A stretch of 64,000 nt of DNA from NCBI RefSeq assembly GCF_900107455.1, contig NZ_FNQB01000007.1, forward strand, positions 114,456 through 178,455, given 5' to 3'. Position 1 is the stretch's first letter, and the number at the start of each line of letters is the position of its first letter. A program made the translations under genes and the position numbers. Below the pieces are notes generated by a model. The model was given only the letters and a program-made list of their open reading frames with translations. It was not told where the DNA came from and did no database searches. This document shows, one piece after another, positions 16,851 through 24,776 of the stretch. Source of the stretch: Asanoa ishikariensis (GTDB taxonomy: Bacteria > Actinomycetota > Actinomycetes > Mycobacteriales > Micromonosporaceae).

Positions 16851-18596
16851 CTAGCGGTGCCAGGCTGCCCAGAGGGTGGCGTACGCGCCGCCGGCGGCGA
16901 TCAGGTCCGCCGGTGTGCCGAGTTCGACGATGCGGCCGTGCGCCATGACGGCGATCCGGTCGCAGGTCTGGGCCTGGGTGAGCCGGTGCGCCACCACGAT
17001 CGCGGTGCGGTCGGCCAAGAGGGCCGCGCTGGCCAGGTCGAGCTGCCGGGCACCGGCGCTGCCGGCTTCGGCGCTGGCCTCGTCGAGGATGACCACCGGC
17101 GGGTCGACCAGCGCGATCCGGGCCAGGGCGAGCTGCTGCGCCTGGCTGGCGGTCAGCGGGTGCTCGCCGTCGCCGACCCGGGTCGCCAGACCGTCGGGCA
17201 GCGCGGCCACCCACTCGTCGGCGCCGGCCAGCTTCAGCGCGGCGTGCAGGTCCTGGTCGGTCGCGTCCGGCACGGCCAGGCGCAGGTCGTCGGCGAGGGT
17301 GCCGGCGAACACGTGCACCTCCTGGGTGACCACGCCGACGACGCGGCGTAGCTCGTCCGGCGCGAGGTCCTGGATCGGCCGGCCGCCGAGGAGCACGTCG
17401 CCGCCGGTGGCCGGGAAGACCCCGCCGAGGATGGCCGCGAGGGTGGTCTTGCCGGCGCCGCTCTCGCCGACTACGGCCAGCGACTCCCCGGCCGGGATCT
17501 CGACCGACACGTCGTGCAGCACGGTCGGACCGTCGAGGTAGTGGTGCCGGACCGCCGTCGCGACCACGCTCGTCGGGGGCCGCGTCGTGGGCCGGTCTCC
17601 GCCGCGCCGGGCGGGCGGTTCGAGGTCCGCGACGCCGACCAGCCGGGCCAGCGCGGCGCCGGCCGACTGGACGTCGTTGAAGGTGACCAGCAGCATGCCG
17701 AGCGGGCCGAACAGGCGGTGGAACAGCAGGGCCGCGGCGGTCACCTCGCCGACGGTGCTCGCGTCGGCGCGGACCAGCAGGAAACCGGCGAGCAGCACCG
17801 CGGTGAGGCCGATCGCCTCGGCGTAGTTCATCACGTTGGCGAACCAGAGGAACCCGCGAACCGCCTTGAGCCGCGCGTCGACGGCGCCGCGGGAGGCCTG
17901 CTCGACGCGGGCGCCCTGGCGGTCCTCCATCCCGTACGCGTGCACCGTGCGCGCACCGTGGAATGTGGACAGCAGGCTCTGGGTGCGGACCGCGACCGCG
18001 CGCCGTTCCGCCGCATAGCGGGCCTCGGCCTGGGGCAGGAAGCGGCGCAGGCTGACCGCGTACACCGGGAAGACGACCAGGAAGGCCAGCGCGATCCGCC
18101 AGTCCAGCGTGGCGAACCCGGCGAAGGTGATGGCGACGGTGACCAGCGCACCGAACACGTCGGCGGCTAGTTGGGTGGCGTCGGTGACCTGCTCGACGTC
18201 GTCGGTGACCCGGGAGGCGACGTCGCCGGAGCCGGCAGCCTCGAGGCGGGCCGCGTCCATCCGCAGCGCGTGGTCGAGCACCTCCTCGCGGAGGTCGGCG
18301 CAGGCGCGTACGCCCCACTCGGCGACGAGCCAGCGCGCGGTGCCGGTGAGCACCGCGGCGGACAGACCGGCGACCAGCGTCCAGGCCGCGATGCGCAGCA
18401 GGTCATGGGTGCTGCCGCGGTCGGCGACCAGGTCGACGAGCCGGCCGAGCAGGATCGGCACCATGACGGCGGATCCGCTGGCCGCCGCCGACACCAGCAC
18501 GGAGGCCAGTCCGAGCAGTGGATAGCGGCGCAGCTTGCGCCAGAACGCGGCGGCGGTGGCGCGTCCGCTCGCGACGGGCAGGATGGCGGCGGTCAT
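16851..18596 (-). CDS. exporter-fold ABC transporter subunit B (membrane domain + NBD, degenerate signature)
   Basis: A 581-residue fused TMD-NBD protein with six membrane helices in the first 320 residues. The NBD has intact Walker A GESGAGKTT (377-385), Walker B VVILDE (501-506) and switch His537 in VVAHRLTQ. The ABC signature reads LTASQAQQ instead of LSGGQ, and the D-loop reads SAEAGS. It therefore donates the catalytic half of one ATP site but a poor signature to the other. The ATG overlaps the stop of its partner upstream (18593-18596), so the two should form a heterodimer. Position beside an iron-siderophore importer suggests siderophore export or IrtAB-like uptake. Confidence 0.9.
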   Translation of the reverse strand: MTAAILPVASGRATAAAFWRKLRRYPLLGLASVLVSAAASGSAVMVPILLGRLVDLVADRGSTHDLLRIAAWTLVAGLSAAVLTGTARWLVAEWGVRACADLREEVLDHALRMDAARLEAAGSGDVASRVTDDVEQVTDATQLAADVFGALVTVAITFAGFATLDWRIALAFLVVFPVYAVSLRRFLPQAEARYAAERRAVAVRTQSLLSTFHGARTVHAYGMEDRQGARVEQASRGAVDARLKAVRGFLWFANVMNYAEAIGLTAVLLAGFLLVRADASTVGEVTAAALLFHRLFGPLGMLLVTFNDVQSAGAALARLVGVADLEPPARRGGDRPTTRPPTSVVATAVRHHYLDGPTVLHDVSVEIPAGESLAVVGESGAGKTTLAAILGGVFPATGGDVLLGGRPIQDLAPDELRRVVGVVTQEVHVFAGTLADDLRLAVPDATDQDLHAALKLAGADEWVAALPDGLATRVGDGEHPLTASQAQQLALARIALVDPPVVILDEASAEAGSAGARQLDLASAALLADRTAIVVAHRLTQAQTCDRIAVMAHGRIVELGTPADLIAAGGAYATLWAAWHR

Positions 18597-20269
18597 CGCA
18601 GCACCACATCCGCGTACGCGGGAAGGTCGAGAAGATCTCGATGGCGTCCCGTGCCGGCGACCCGGCCGCCGTCGACGAAGACCACCCGGTCGCACCGGTC
18701 GAGCAGCGGCGCGCTGGTGGTGACCAGCACGGTGGCCCGCCCGCCGGTGGCCCGGTGCGCCCGCACGCCTTCAGCGATCGCGTGCTCGGTGACCGCGTCG
18801 ACCGCGGTCGTCGGGTCGCGGAAGACGGTCACCGGCCGGTCCGCGAGCAGCGCCCGGGCGACCGCGACCCGCTGCCGTTGGCCGCCGGAGAGGTTGGAGC
18901 CGTGGTCGAGCAGCGCATGGTCGAGCTCCTTGCCCAGGTCGGTCATGGACGCCGCCGTCATCGCCTCGGTCATGGCGCCGTCGTCGACCTGCCCGTCGTC
19001 GGTGCGCAGCGCCTCGCGCAGGCTGTCGCCGAACAGGTCGACCGCGTGCGGCTCGACCAGCATGGCCCGGCGCAGGTCAGCGATGTCGAGCTCCTGCAGT
19101 GGTGTGCCGGCCAGCGTCACGCTCCCCCGCTCCGGCACCCGGGCGCCGGCGAGCAGGTCGGTGACGGCGTCCGCGGCGGCTATCTCGGTCGTGACGACGC
19201 CGAGCAGTTCCCCCGGGTCGACCTTGAGGCTGAGGCCGTCGAGGCCCGCGGTGTGCACGTCGTCGAGGACCAGCTGGCCGGTTTTGGCGGGTGTGCTTCC
19301 GGACGCGGCCCGCTCAGGCGCGGCGAGCACCTCGGCGACCCGGGCGGCGCTGGCCCGGGCGGTGGCGAGCTGGAACACGCAGTGCGCGAGGTTGAGCACC
19401 GGGTCCGTGAGGAACGCGGCCAGCCCGACGATGGTGATCAGCTCACCGATGGTGATCCGGCCGCGCAACGCGAACCAGCCGGAAAGCGCGGAGACGACGG
19501 CGATCAGCAGGCCGGTGGTGAAGGTGGACACGCTGACGAACGCCGAGCCGGCCTTGATCGCACCGATGTTGGCCCGCAACGAGGTACGGCTCGCGGTGCG
19601 GTAGCGGCGCGCGGCCTCCTCGACACCCCCGAACCCACGCAGCGGCCGCAGCCCGGTCAGCAGGTCCGACGCGGTGCCGGCGGCCTGGCCGAGCGACTCC
19701 TGCTTCGCGGAGGTGTGCCGTTCGACCACGGGCCCGAGCGCGTTGAGGGCGAGCACGAGGATCGGGATGCCGATCACGAGCCCGATGCCGAGCGACCAGT
19801 CGATCCGCAGCAGCACGACGGTCGAGACCACGAGCCCGAGCGACGCGGACACCACCCGGCTGCCGATCTCCAACAGCTCCGAGGCGTTCTGGGTGTCGGA
19901 GGTCGCGATCGACAACAGCTCGCCGGTCTGCCGCTCGGTGCTGATCCCCCGCCCGGTGACCACCCGCCGGACGACCTGCAGGCGCAGGACGTGCGCCTCT
20001 TCGAGCTCGGCCTTGGAGAGGAACCAGAGCCCGGTGCGCCAGCCCATGGTGAGCGCGGTGAACAACGCGAAGACGCCGAGGACCGACCAGACCATCGCCC
20101 ACGTCGAGCCGGTGCCGACAGCCTGGTCGATGACCAGACCGATGGCCACGGGTACGAGCGCCTCACACACCTGATGCAACGACCAGAAGCCGGCAGTCAG
20201 CGCGACACCGCGGCGCTGGCGCCGGAACATCTCACCAATGAGCCGGCGGGTCGGGTTCGCCTCTGCCAT
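18593..20269 (-). CDS. exporter-fold ABC transporter subunit A (membrane domain + NBD lacking Walker A)
   Basis: A 558-residue TMD-NBD protein, first gene of a two-gene operon behind an iron box. Six helices fill the first 310 residues. In the NBD the place for Walker A (about 356-370) reads VVTTEIAAADAVT with no GxxGxGK[ST]; the Walker B region reads VFRDPTT, and the switch-His region reads VLVTTSAP. The signature LSGGQRQRVAVARALL (460-475) is perfect. It cannot hydrolyse ATP itself but can supply the signature to its partner's Walker A, giving one live composite site. No siderophore-reductase domain as in IrtA is present. Direction of transport is undetermined. Confidence 0.9.
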   Translation of the reverse strand: MAEANPTRRLIGEMFRRQRRGVALTAGFWSLHQVCEALVPVAIGLVIDQAVGTGSTWAMVWSVLGVFALFTALTMGWRTGLWFLSKAELEEAHVLRLQVVRRVVTGRGISTERQTGELLSIATSDTQNASELLEIGSRVVSASLGLVVSTVVLLRIDWSLGIGLVIGIPILVLALNALGPVVERHTSAKQESLGQAAGTASDLLTGLRPLRGFGGVEEAARRYRTASRTSLRANIGAIKAGSAFVSVSTFTTGLLIAVVSALSGWFALRGRITIGELITIVGLAAFLTDPVLNLAHCVFQLATARASAARVAEVLAAPERAASGSTPAKTGQLVLDDVHTAGLDGLSLKVDPGELLGVVTTEIAAADAVTDLLAGARVPERGSVTLAGTPLQELDIADLRRAMLVEPHAVDLFGDSLREALRTDDGQVDDGAMTEAMTAASMTDLGKELDHALLDHGSNLSGGQRQRVAVARALLADRPVTVFRDPTTAVDAVTEHAIAEGVRAHRATGGRATVLVTTSAPLLDRCDRVVFVDGGRVAGTGRHRDLLDLPAYADVVLR

Positions 20270-20289
20270 TCCACCCCACCTACGACAAG

Positions 20290-20308
20290 TTAGGAGAGGC
20301 TAACTTGC
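20290..20308 (-). promoter_or_regulatory. iron box (DtxR/IdeR-type operator) before the ABC heterodimer
   Basis: A site matching the DtxR/IdeR consensus at about 14 of 19 positions by hand, with GGCTAAC intact. The wider segment forms an imperfect inverted repeat AAGTTAG...CTAACTT. It ends 20 bases upstream of the start of the leftward exporter-fold genes. With the better site at 12903 it suggests both transport systems are iron-repressed together. Confidence 0.7.
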
Positions 20309-20344
20309 CGCCGGGGGCCACCGTCAAGCCGATTGCCGGCCGCC

Positions 20345-21082
20345 CTACAGGTGGTGATCCCGGCCCCACACGTACAGATCGCGTTCGCGGCGGCGTTTCG
20401 GAACGGCGGCGAGGACGAGGCGACGGAAGAGGCCGAGGTTGGCGGGCAACGCGGCAATGTCGCCGGCCCGCAGCCGTGGACTGGCGACGATCAGAGCACC
20501 GTCACGCATGGTCACGACGGCGCGGTACTGGCGTACGTCGCCGGGACCGTCAGGGCGGAACAACGTCTCGCCCGGACGCCGCGCGCGGATGATGTGGCGT
20601 GCGCCCGGGTGAAGGTGATCGAGGAGGGCGTGCGGGCCGTCCGGTTCGCCTTGGCGGACGAGCCTGGCCAGCGTGTCCGAGTCGACGGAGACGAACGCAC
20701 CCGGATCTCGCGGCCACCGCCAGCGGTTCCACGAAGGCCGGAGGTCGGGGGCCGTTCCCGGCGGTGGCCACGCCGGGGCCGCCTCGAGAAAGGCGATGTC
20801 GACGTTCGTTTCGGCCAGCCGCGAGCGCAGCCACGCCCGCTGGAACTCGTCGGCCGTCTGCCAGGTCCACACCAGGCCGCCGCCGCTGGTCCGGCCGGCT
20901 CCCGGCAGGTGGTGACAGACATCGGCGATCGCCGCGATCTGGGCGAGGTGCCCGTCGGGATGCGTCGCGTGCTCTGGTCGGTTCGCGAGCAACCGGATCT
21001 CGATCATCGCCCGCGACAGCAGGGTCACGTTCGCCTCGTGGAGCTGGTTCCGCGACGGGGTTCGACGCGGACGCATGGCCAA
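20345..21082 (-). CDS. hypothetical protein
   Basis: A 245-residue predicted soluble protein that I do not recognise. It begins with a basic stretch, has a central Trp-rich segment (WTWQTADEFQRAWLRSRL and PSWNRWRWPRDPG), and ends with a hydrophobic patch followed by a charged RRRERDLYVWGRDHH terminus. There is no signal peptide or membrane helix. An ATG two codons further in is an equally likely start. It lies 21 bases after the reductase-like gene on the same strand and is probably co-transcribed with it. Codon use is typical of the window, supporting a real gene. Confidence 0.6.
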   Translation of the reverse strand: MAMRPRRTPSRNQLHEANVTLLSRAMIEIRLLANRPEHATHPDGHLAQIAAIADVCHHLPGAGRTSGGGLVWTWQTADEFQRAWLRSRLAETNVDIAFLEAAPAWPPPGTAPDLRPSWNRWRWPRDPGAFVSVDSDTLARLVRQGEPDGPHALLDHLHPGARHIIRARRPGETLFRPDGPGDVRQYRAVVTMRDGALIVASPRLRAGDIAALPANLGLFRRLVLAAVPKRRRERDLYVWGRDHHL

Positions 21083-21103
21083 AACCGTATCGCCCTGTCG
21101 CTG

Positions 21104-21508
21104 TCAGTCTGGGTCGAGGTCGATCCGGACGGTCAACGGGCTGGTGTCGGACAGCCCCGCGGTGGCCAGGCACAGTCGGCGGGCCAGGCCGGCGTGCGCA
21201 AGGATCCGTCGGCGTTCGGCCGGGTCGTCGTCGGGAAGCAGGCGAGCGACGCCGGTGCGCCATCGCCCGCGACTTACCTTGACCCGGACGCGGGGATCGG
21301 CCTCCACATTGCGCACCCAGTCGGCGTCGCGGCCGTGCTGGGAGACCAGCCAGAAGGCCTCGCCGTCCGAGCCGTCGCAGACCGGTGTGCGGCGCGGCTT
21401 GCCCGAGCGCCGCCCGGTCGTCTCCAGCAGAGCGTCACCCGGGATGGGGAGCCGCAGCGTCCACGCGAGCCGGACGACCGGGTTGACGACCCGCCGCTGA
21501 ATCGCCAT
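21104..21508 (-). CDS. nitroreductase/quinone reductase family protein (Ddn-like, deazaflavin-dependent)
   Basis: A 134-residue protein of the split-barrel F420H2-dependent reductase group (Ddn/DUF385-like). The diagnostic block LLETTGRRSGKPRRTPV (about residues 28-44) and WLVSQHGRDADWVRNVEADP (about 53-72) are both clear. These enzymes reduce quinones, nitro compounds or other electrophiles with cofactor F420, which actinomycetes make. The natural substrate is unknown. It is first in a likely two-gene leftward unit with the hypothetical protein downstream. Confidence 0.87.
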   Translation of the reverse strand: MAIQRRVVNPVVRLAWTLRLPIPGDALLETTGRRSGKPRRTPVCDGSDGEAFWLVSQHGRDADWVRNVEADPRVRVKVSRGRWRTGVARLLPDDDPAERRRILAHAGLARRLCLATAGLSDTSPLTVRIDLDPD

Positions 21509-21613
21509 ACGCCCGGATTACCCCGGATCGCGTGGAAGATGCGCCTGCGTAATCGGCCCCCGACGGGGTATTTAGTAGCTATCAGCCCGTCCGTCCGAGG
21601 AGAGGAACCACAG

Positions 21614-21799
21614 ATGCTCGCCACCGTTGTCAGGCGTTGGGCCGTCGTGGCGGTCGCCCTGCCGCTGGCCGCCGCCGGGATTCGAAAAGTCAGTCAGGTC
21701 GTCGAAGCCCGCCGCGGACCCAGCGGGGTGACCAGGAGCATGCGGCAGTTCGCCGATCTGCTCGGCATGGGGCGCCGTAAGCGGCGTCGGTTCTTCTGA
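21614..21799 (+). CDS. small membrane-anchored basic protein (61 aa)
   Basis: A 61-residue protein starting at an ATG after GAGAGGAACC. Residues 8-23 form a hydrophobic helix (VVAVALPLAAAG). The rest is basic and ends RRKRRRFF, so the tail should sit in the cytosol against membrane lipids or nucleic acid. Small proteins with this Ala-rich helix, a segment like KVSQVVEARRGPS and a basic end occur in other actinomycetes to my recollection, but no function is known. The start is internal to a much longer open frame that I reject as antisense to the two genes on its left. Confidence 0.65.
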   Translation: MLATVVRRWAVVAVALPLAAAGIRKVSQVVEARRGPSGVTRSMRQFADLLGMGRRKRRRFF

Positions 21800-21913
21800 G
21801 TTCGGCCCAGCCCTCCGGGAAGTGAGACGGTCACACCCTTCGGCCCATTGACGCGACGCCCGGAAACACTGACGCTCATCATTGGATGGTCACTGCGTCG
21901 CGGGGAGCGTGTG

Positions 21914-22441
21914 ATGAGCCGGAGAATCTTCAGCATGGGCACTATCTGTGTCCTGATGGCGTCGCTGGCGGCGGTCGTGGCCGCCACGCCCGCACTGGCG
22001 GACCCAGGCAACGGCACCCGGTTCAAAGCCCCGCCCGCGCCGTCGGCGGCTGCCGTGGCGCGTATGGCCGCCGTGCCTGCGCGGACGCCCCAGATCACGC
22101 CGCGGCTCACGCCGGTCATCTTTCCGCCCGATGGTTATTACAACTGCGCGGTCGACAACCTATGCGTTGTCGTATGGGATCCCAACTACCTGTACGTCTA
22201 CGGCAACGGGTCGGCGAGGATCGGCGCCTGGCGGCAGTTCAACCTGTTCAACTGCTACGAATACACGCTGATCGACTGGTACTCGTTGGGCTTCTACCAC
22301 AACAACCAGCGGCCGTCGGGGCCGAACGGCATACGGTCCTATTTCAGGAACCAGTACCACAACAACCTGACGACCATCACGCCGGACAACATCGGGCATG
22401 GGTACATGTGGGACCCGATCTGGTACATCAGGAACTGCTGA
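21914..22441 (+). CDS. secreted cysteine-containing protein, possibly peptidase-inhibitor I36-like
   Basis: A 175-residue exported protein. The signal peptide runs to about residue 29 with a clear site after TPALA. A Pro/Ala linker follows, then a C-terminal domain rich in Tyr, Asn and Trp with four Cys (NCAVDNLCVVVW, FNCYEY and the terminal RNC), enough for two disulfides. The pattern of a Cys pair, a short aromatic beta-rich segment and a WYSLGFYHNNQRPSG loop is reminiscent of actinobacterial I36/beta-gamma-crystallin-like secreted proteins, but this is a guess. Base composition is visibly less GC-rich than its neighbours. ATG at 21914 is chosen as the start of the signal peptide. Confidence 0.72.
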   Translation: MSRRIFSMGTICVLMASLAAVVAATPALADPGNGTRFKAPPAPSAAAVARMAAVPARTPQITPRLTPVIFPPDGYYNCAVDNLCVVVWDPNYLYVYGNGSARIGAWRQFNLFNCYEYTLIDWYSLGFYHNNQRPSGPNGIRSYFRNQYHNNLTTITPDNIGHGYMWDPIWYIRNC

Positions 22442-22541
22442 CCGTTCGGCCGAGGCCGATCGTCCGTACGCGGGACCCCGATCGGCAGACCGCACCGATC
22501 CCACTCGTCCGCACGTACGGGGACTAAGGGATCATGTGGTC

Positions 22542-22913
22542 GTGAGCTTCGATCTGGTAGTGCTGGCAGCTGGGACCACGGCGACGTTGGACGATGTGCG
22601 GGCAATGGCGGATCGGTCCGTCGGCCGGCCGCGGGTGGAGGGCGACCCCGACCCGCGGATCGCGGCCTTCTACGAGGATCTGCGGGCCGGTTTCAGCGAC
22701 GACCCGGCGTACGACGGTGACTCGCCCTGGGTGACCACCCCGCTGGTGGTCGGCGTCGACCACGTGGCGATGTCGATCGTCCACTCCCCGGTCGGCGACG
22801 ACGCCGTGGACGTCGTGCTCCAGCTCGCCGAGAAGCACGGCCTCGTCGTCTACGACCCGCAGGGTGACGAGGCGACCGGCCTGGACGGCGATTACGCCGA
22901 CGCGGTGGGCTGA
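22542..22913 (+). CDS. hypothetical protein (acidic, 123 aa)
   Basis: An acidic soluble protein of about 123 residues, starting at GTG (a second GTG two codons upstream is equally possible behind AAGGGA). It opens with SFDLVVLAAGTTATLDDVRAM and has an FYEDLRAGF segment near residue 45, then VVGVDHVAMSIVHSP. This resembles small actinobacterial proteins of unknown function. There is no signal peptide or membrane helix. It is convergent with the lipoprotein gene, with only 2 bases between stops. Confidence 0.62.
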   Translation: MSFDLVVLAAGTTATLDDVRAMADRSVGRPRVEGDPDPRIAAFYEDLRAGFSDDPAYDGDSPWVTTPLVVGVDHVAMSIVHSPVGDDAVDVVLQLAEKHGLVVYDPQGDEATGLDGDYADAVG

Positions 22914-22915
22914 CC

Positions 22916-23341
22916 TCAGACCTTCGCCACGACCTCTTCGATCACCTGGACCATCTTGTCCTGCGGCACGATCTTCGGGGCGGCGAACAGGACCAGGCGC
23001 AGATCCTCCTGGTACGGGAGCGTCACCACCACGATCCGGATCGAGTCCGAGACGTAGCCGACGCCCGCCTCGCCGACGTCCTCGACCGGAAGCTCGCGCG
23101 CCTTCAGCTTGGTGGTGGACGACGAGCCGAGGACCTTCACCACCGCGCTCGCCGGCAGGATCTGGCACGCGGAACTGATCTTCGCCAGCCGCTCCGGGCC
23201 GGTCGGCGAGGGTGGCGCGGCCGATGGCGGAGCCGGCACCCACGCACCGCCGCTCGCGCCCTCCGCGCCGCAGCCGGTGAGCGCCGCCACCACCACGCAC
23301 GCCAACAGCAGACTCCGAACAACCCCGTTTGCCCCGAACAA
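22916..23341 (-). CDS. putative lipoprotein
   Basis: A 141-residue exported lipoprotein. A hydrophobic signal (RSLLLACVVVAAL) ends in the lipobox LTGC at about residues 21-24, followed by a Ser/Pro/Ala linker and a domain of about 90 residues with one Cys. The start is a TTG with GGAAGG nine bases upstream, the only plausible ribosome site. The domain faintly recalls small DUF3558-like actinobacterial lipoproteins, but I cannot assign it. Length is short for that family. Confidence 0.65.
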   Translation of the reverse strand: MFGANGVVRSLLLACVVVAALTGCGAEGASGGAWVPAPPSAAPPSPTGPERLAKISSACQILPASAVVKVLGSSSTTKLKARELPVEDVGEAGVGYVSDSIRIVVVTLPYQEDLRLVLFAAPKIVPQDKMVQVIEEVVAKV

Positions 23342-23510
23342 TGGAACGACCTTCCGGTACGGGCGCCGGGCGTACCCCGGACGCTCTGTTGATCAAGCGT
23401 TGACCCGCGTGCCGGCGTCACGCGGACGTGGATGAACTTCCGATGACCGATCGGGACAGCCCGGCCGCCCGGCGGCTTCGCTGTGAGATCGTTCGCGGCG
23501 GGAGGTGCGG

Positions 23511-24776
23511 ATGCTTCTCGTCGTGCTGCTCGGCCTGTCGGCCGCAGTCCTTCTCTCGGTCGCGGCGGCGCTGCAGCAGCACGCGGCCCAGCGGGTGGCG
23601 CGCGCGAAACCGGTCCGGCGCGGGCCGCTGCCGCTGCTCGGGGTGGCCCACCGGTTGCTGCGCTCGCCGATGTGGCTGTCCGGCCAGGTCGCCGGTGCGC
23701 TGGGCGCCGGCGTGCAGGGTGCCGCGCTGCACCTCGGCTCGGTCGCGCTCGTCCAGCCGCTGCTGGCCACCCAACTGCTCTTCGCGCTGCCGCTCGGCGC
23801 GCGGCGCACCCGGCGCCGGCCGCGGGCCAGTGACTGGTTGGCGGCCGCCGCCATCGTCGGCGCGCTGACGCTGTTCCTCTCGGTCCGCGGCGCGGTGCCC
23901 GCAGGCGGACACTCCGACCCTGGTCGCGTGCTGCTCGCGGTGGTCCTGACTGCGGCCCTGGCCGGCCTGCTCGTCACCGTGGCGGCGACCTGGAAGCCCG
24001 GCTACGCCACCCTGCTCGCCGTCGGCGGCGCCCTCTGCTCCGCGTTGGCCGCGGTCCTGCTCAAGGTGACCTCGGAGAGCGTCGCCGAACGCGGCGTGGT
24101 GGTGACGATCCAACACTGGCCGATGTACGCGCTGCTCGGCGCGATCGCCGGCGCTCTGGTGCTCGGCCAGCAGGCGTTCGCGTCCGGCTCGTTGGCCGCC
24201 GCCGTGACCGCGGGCTCGGTCACCAATCCCGTGGCCAGCTACCTGCTCGGCATCCTGGCCTTCCACGCGGCGCTTCCCCACGGTGCCGGCCCTCGGGCCG
24301 CCCTGGCCGGCGCGGCCGTGCTGCTGGGCACCGGTGCCTGGGTGCTGAGCCGCTCTCCCCTCACCGGCGTCTCAGGCGGCGAGCTCGACGTCCGGCAGCC
24401 TCGGCGGGCGGAGGCCGGCCAGCATGGGCAGGTCCTTGCTGATCACGCCCGTCACGCCGATCCGCCGCGCGTGCGCCAGCGCGGACGGCGAGTCCACCGG
24501 CCAGGCCAGCACGGTGTCGGTGGCCCGGCGCAGTTCCTCGACAATGGGCGCGGACAACAGCCGCAGCCGGATCGACACTCCGTCCACCCGGCCGCGGCGC
24601 AGGCGGGCGCGCAGGCGGGCCAGTTGCAGCGGGTCGCTCGCGGACAGGATCCGCCGCACGTGCGGCTGGCCGGCGAACGCGTCGAGCATCGTCCACTGCT
24701 TGGTGCACACCGCCACCGGTACGCCCGGCGCGTACTCCCCCAAAGCCTCAGCGACCAGCGGCGCGACCGCGAGTGA
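23511..24776 (+). CDS. DMT-family membrane transporter with long antisense C-terminal extension
   Basis: The first 285 or so residues are a polytopic membrane protein with about nine hydrophobic helices, of the drug/metabolite-transporter (EamA-like) type common in actinomycetes. The ATG follows GGGAGG. The remaining 135 residues (from about 24372) are Arg/Gln/His/Pro-rich, non-hydrophobic and exactly antisense to the phosphodiesterase gene, so they look like read-through after loss of the original stop rather than evolved domain. Either the protein really carries this tail or a sequencing error or frameshift hides a stop near 24370. Substrate unknown. Confidence 0.75.
   Translation: MLLVVLLGLSAAVLLSVAAALQQHAAQRVARAKPVRRGPLPLLGVAHRLLRSPMWLSGQVAGALGAGVQGAALHLGSVALVQPLLATQLLFALPLGARRTRRRPRASDWLAAAAIVGALTLFLSVRGAVPAGGHSDPGRVLLAVVLTAALAGLLVTVAATWKPGYATLLAVGGALCSALAAVLLKVTSESVAERGVVVTIQHWPMYALLGAIAGALVLGQQAFASGSLAAAVTAGSVTNPVASYLLGILAFHAALPHGAGPRAALAGAAVLLGTGAWVLSRSPLTGVSGGELDVRQPRRAEAGQHGQVLADHARHADPPRVRQRGRRVHRPGQHGVGGPAQFLDNGRGQQPQPDRHSVHPAAAQAGAQAGQLQRVARGQDPPHVRLAGERVEHRPLLGAHRHRYARRVLPQSLSDQRRDRE

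Noticed and set aside
16672..18318. Leftward 548-codon frame in the exporter-fold gene
   Set aside because: Shadow of subunit B in another frame; Arg/Pro/Gly-rich and without motifs.
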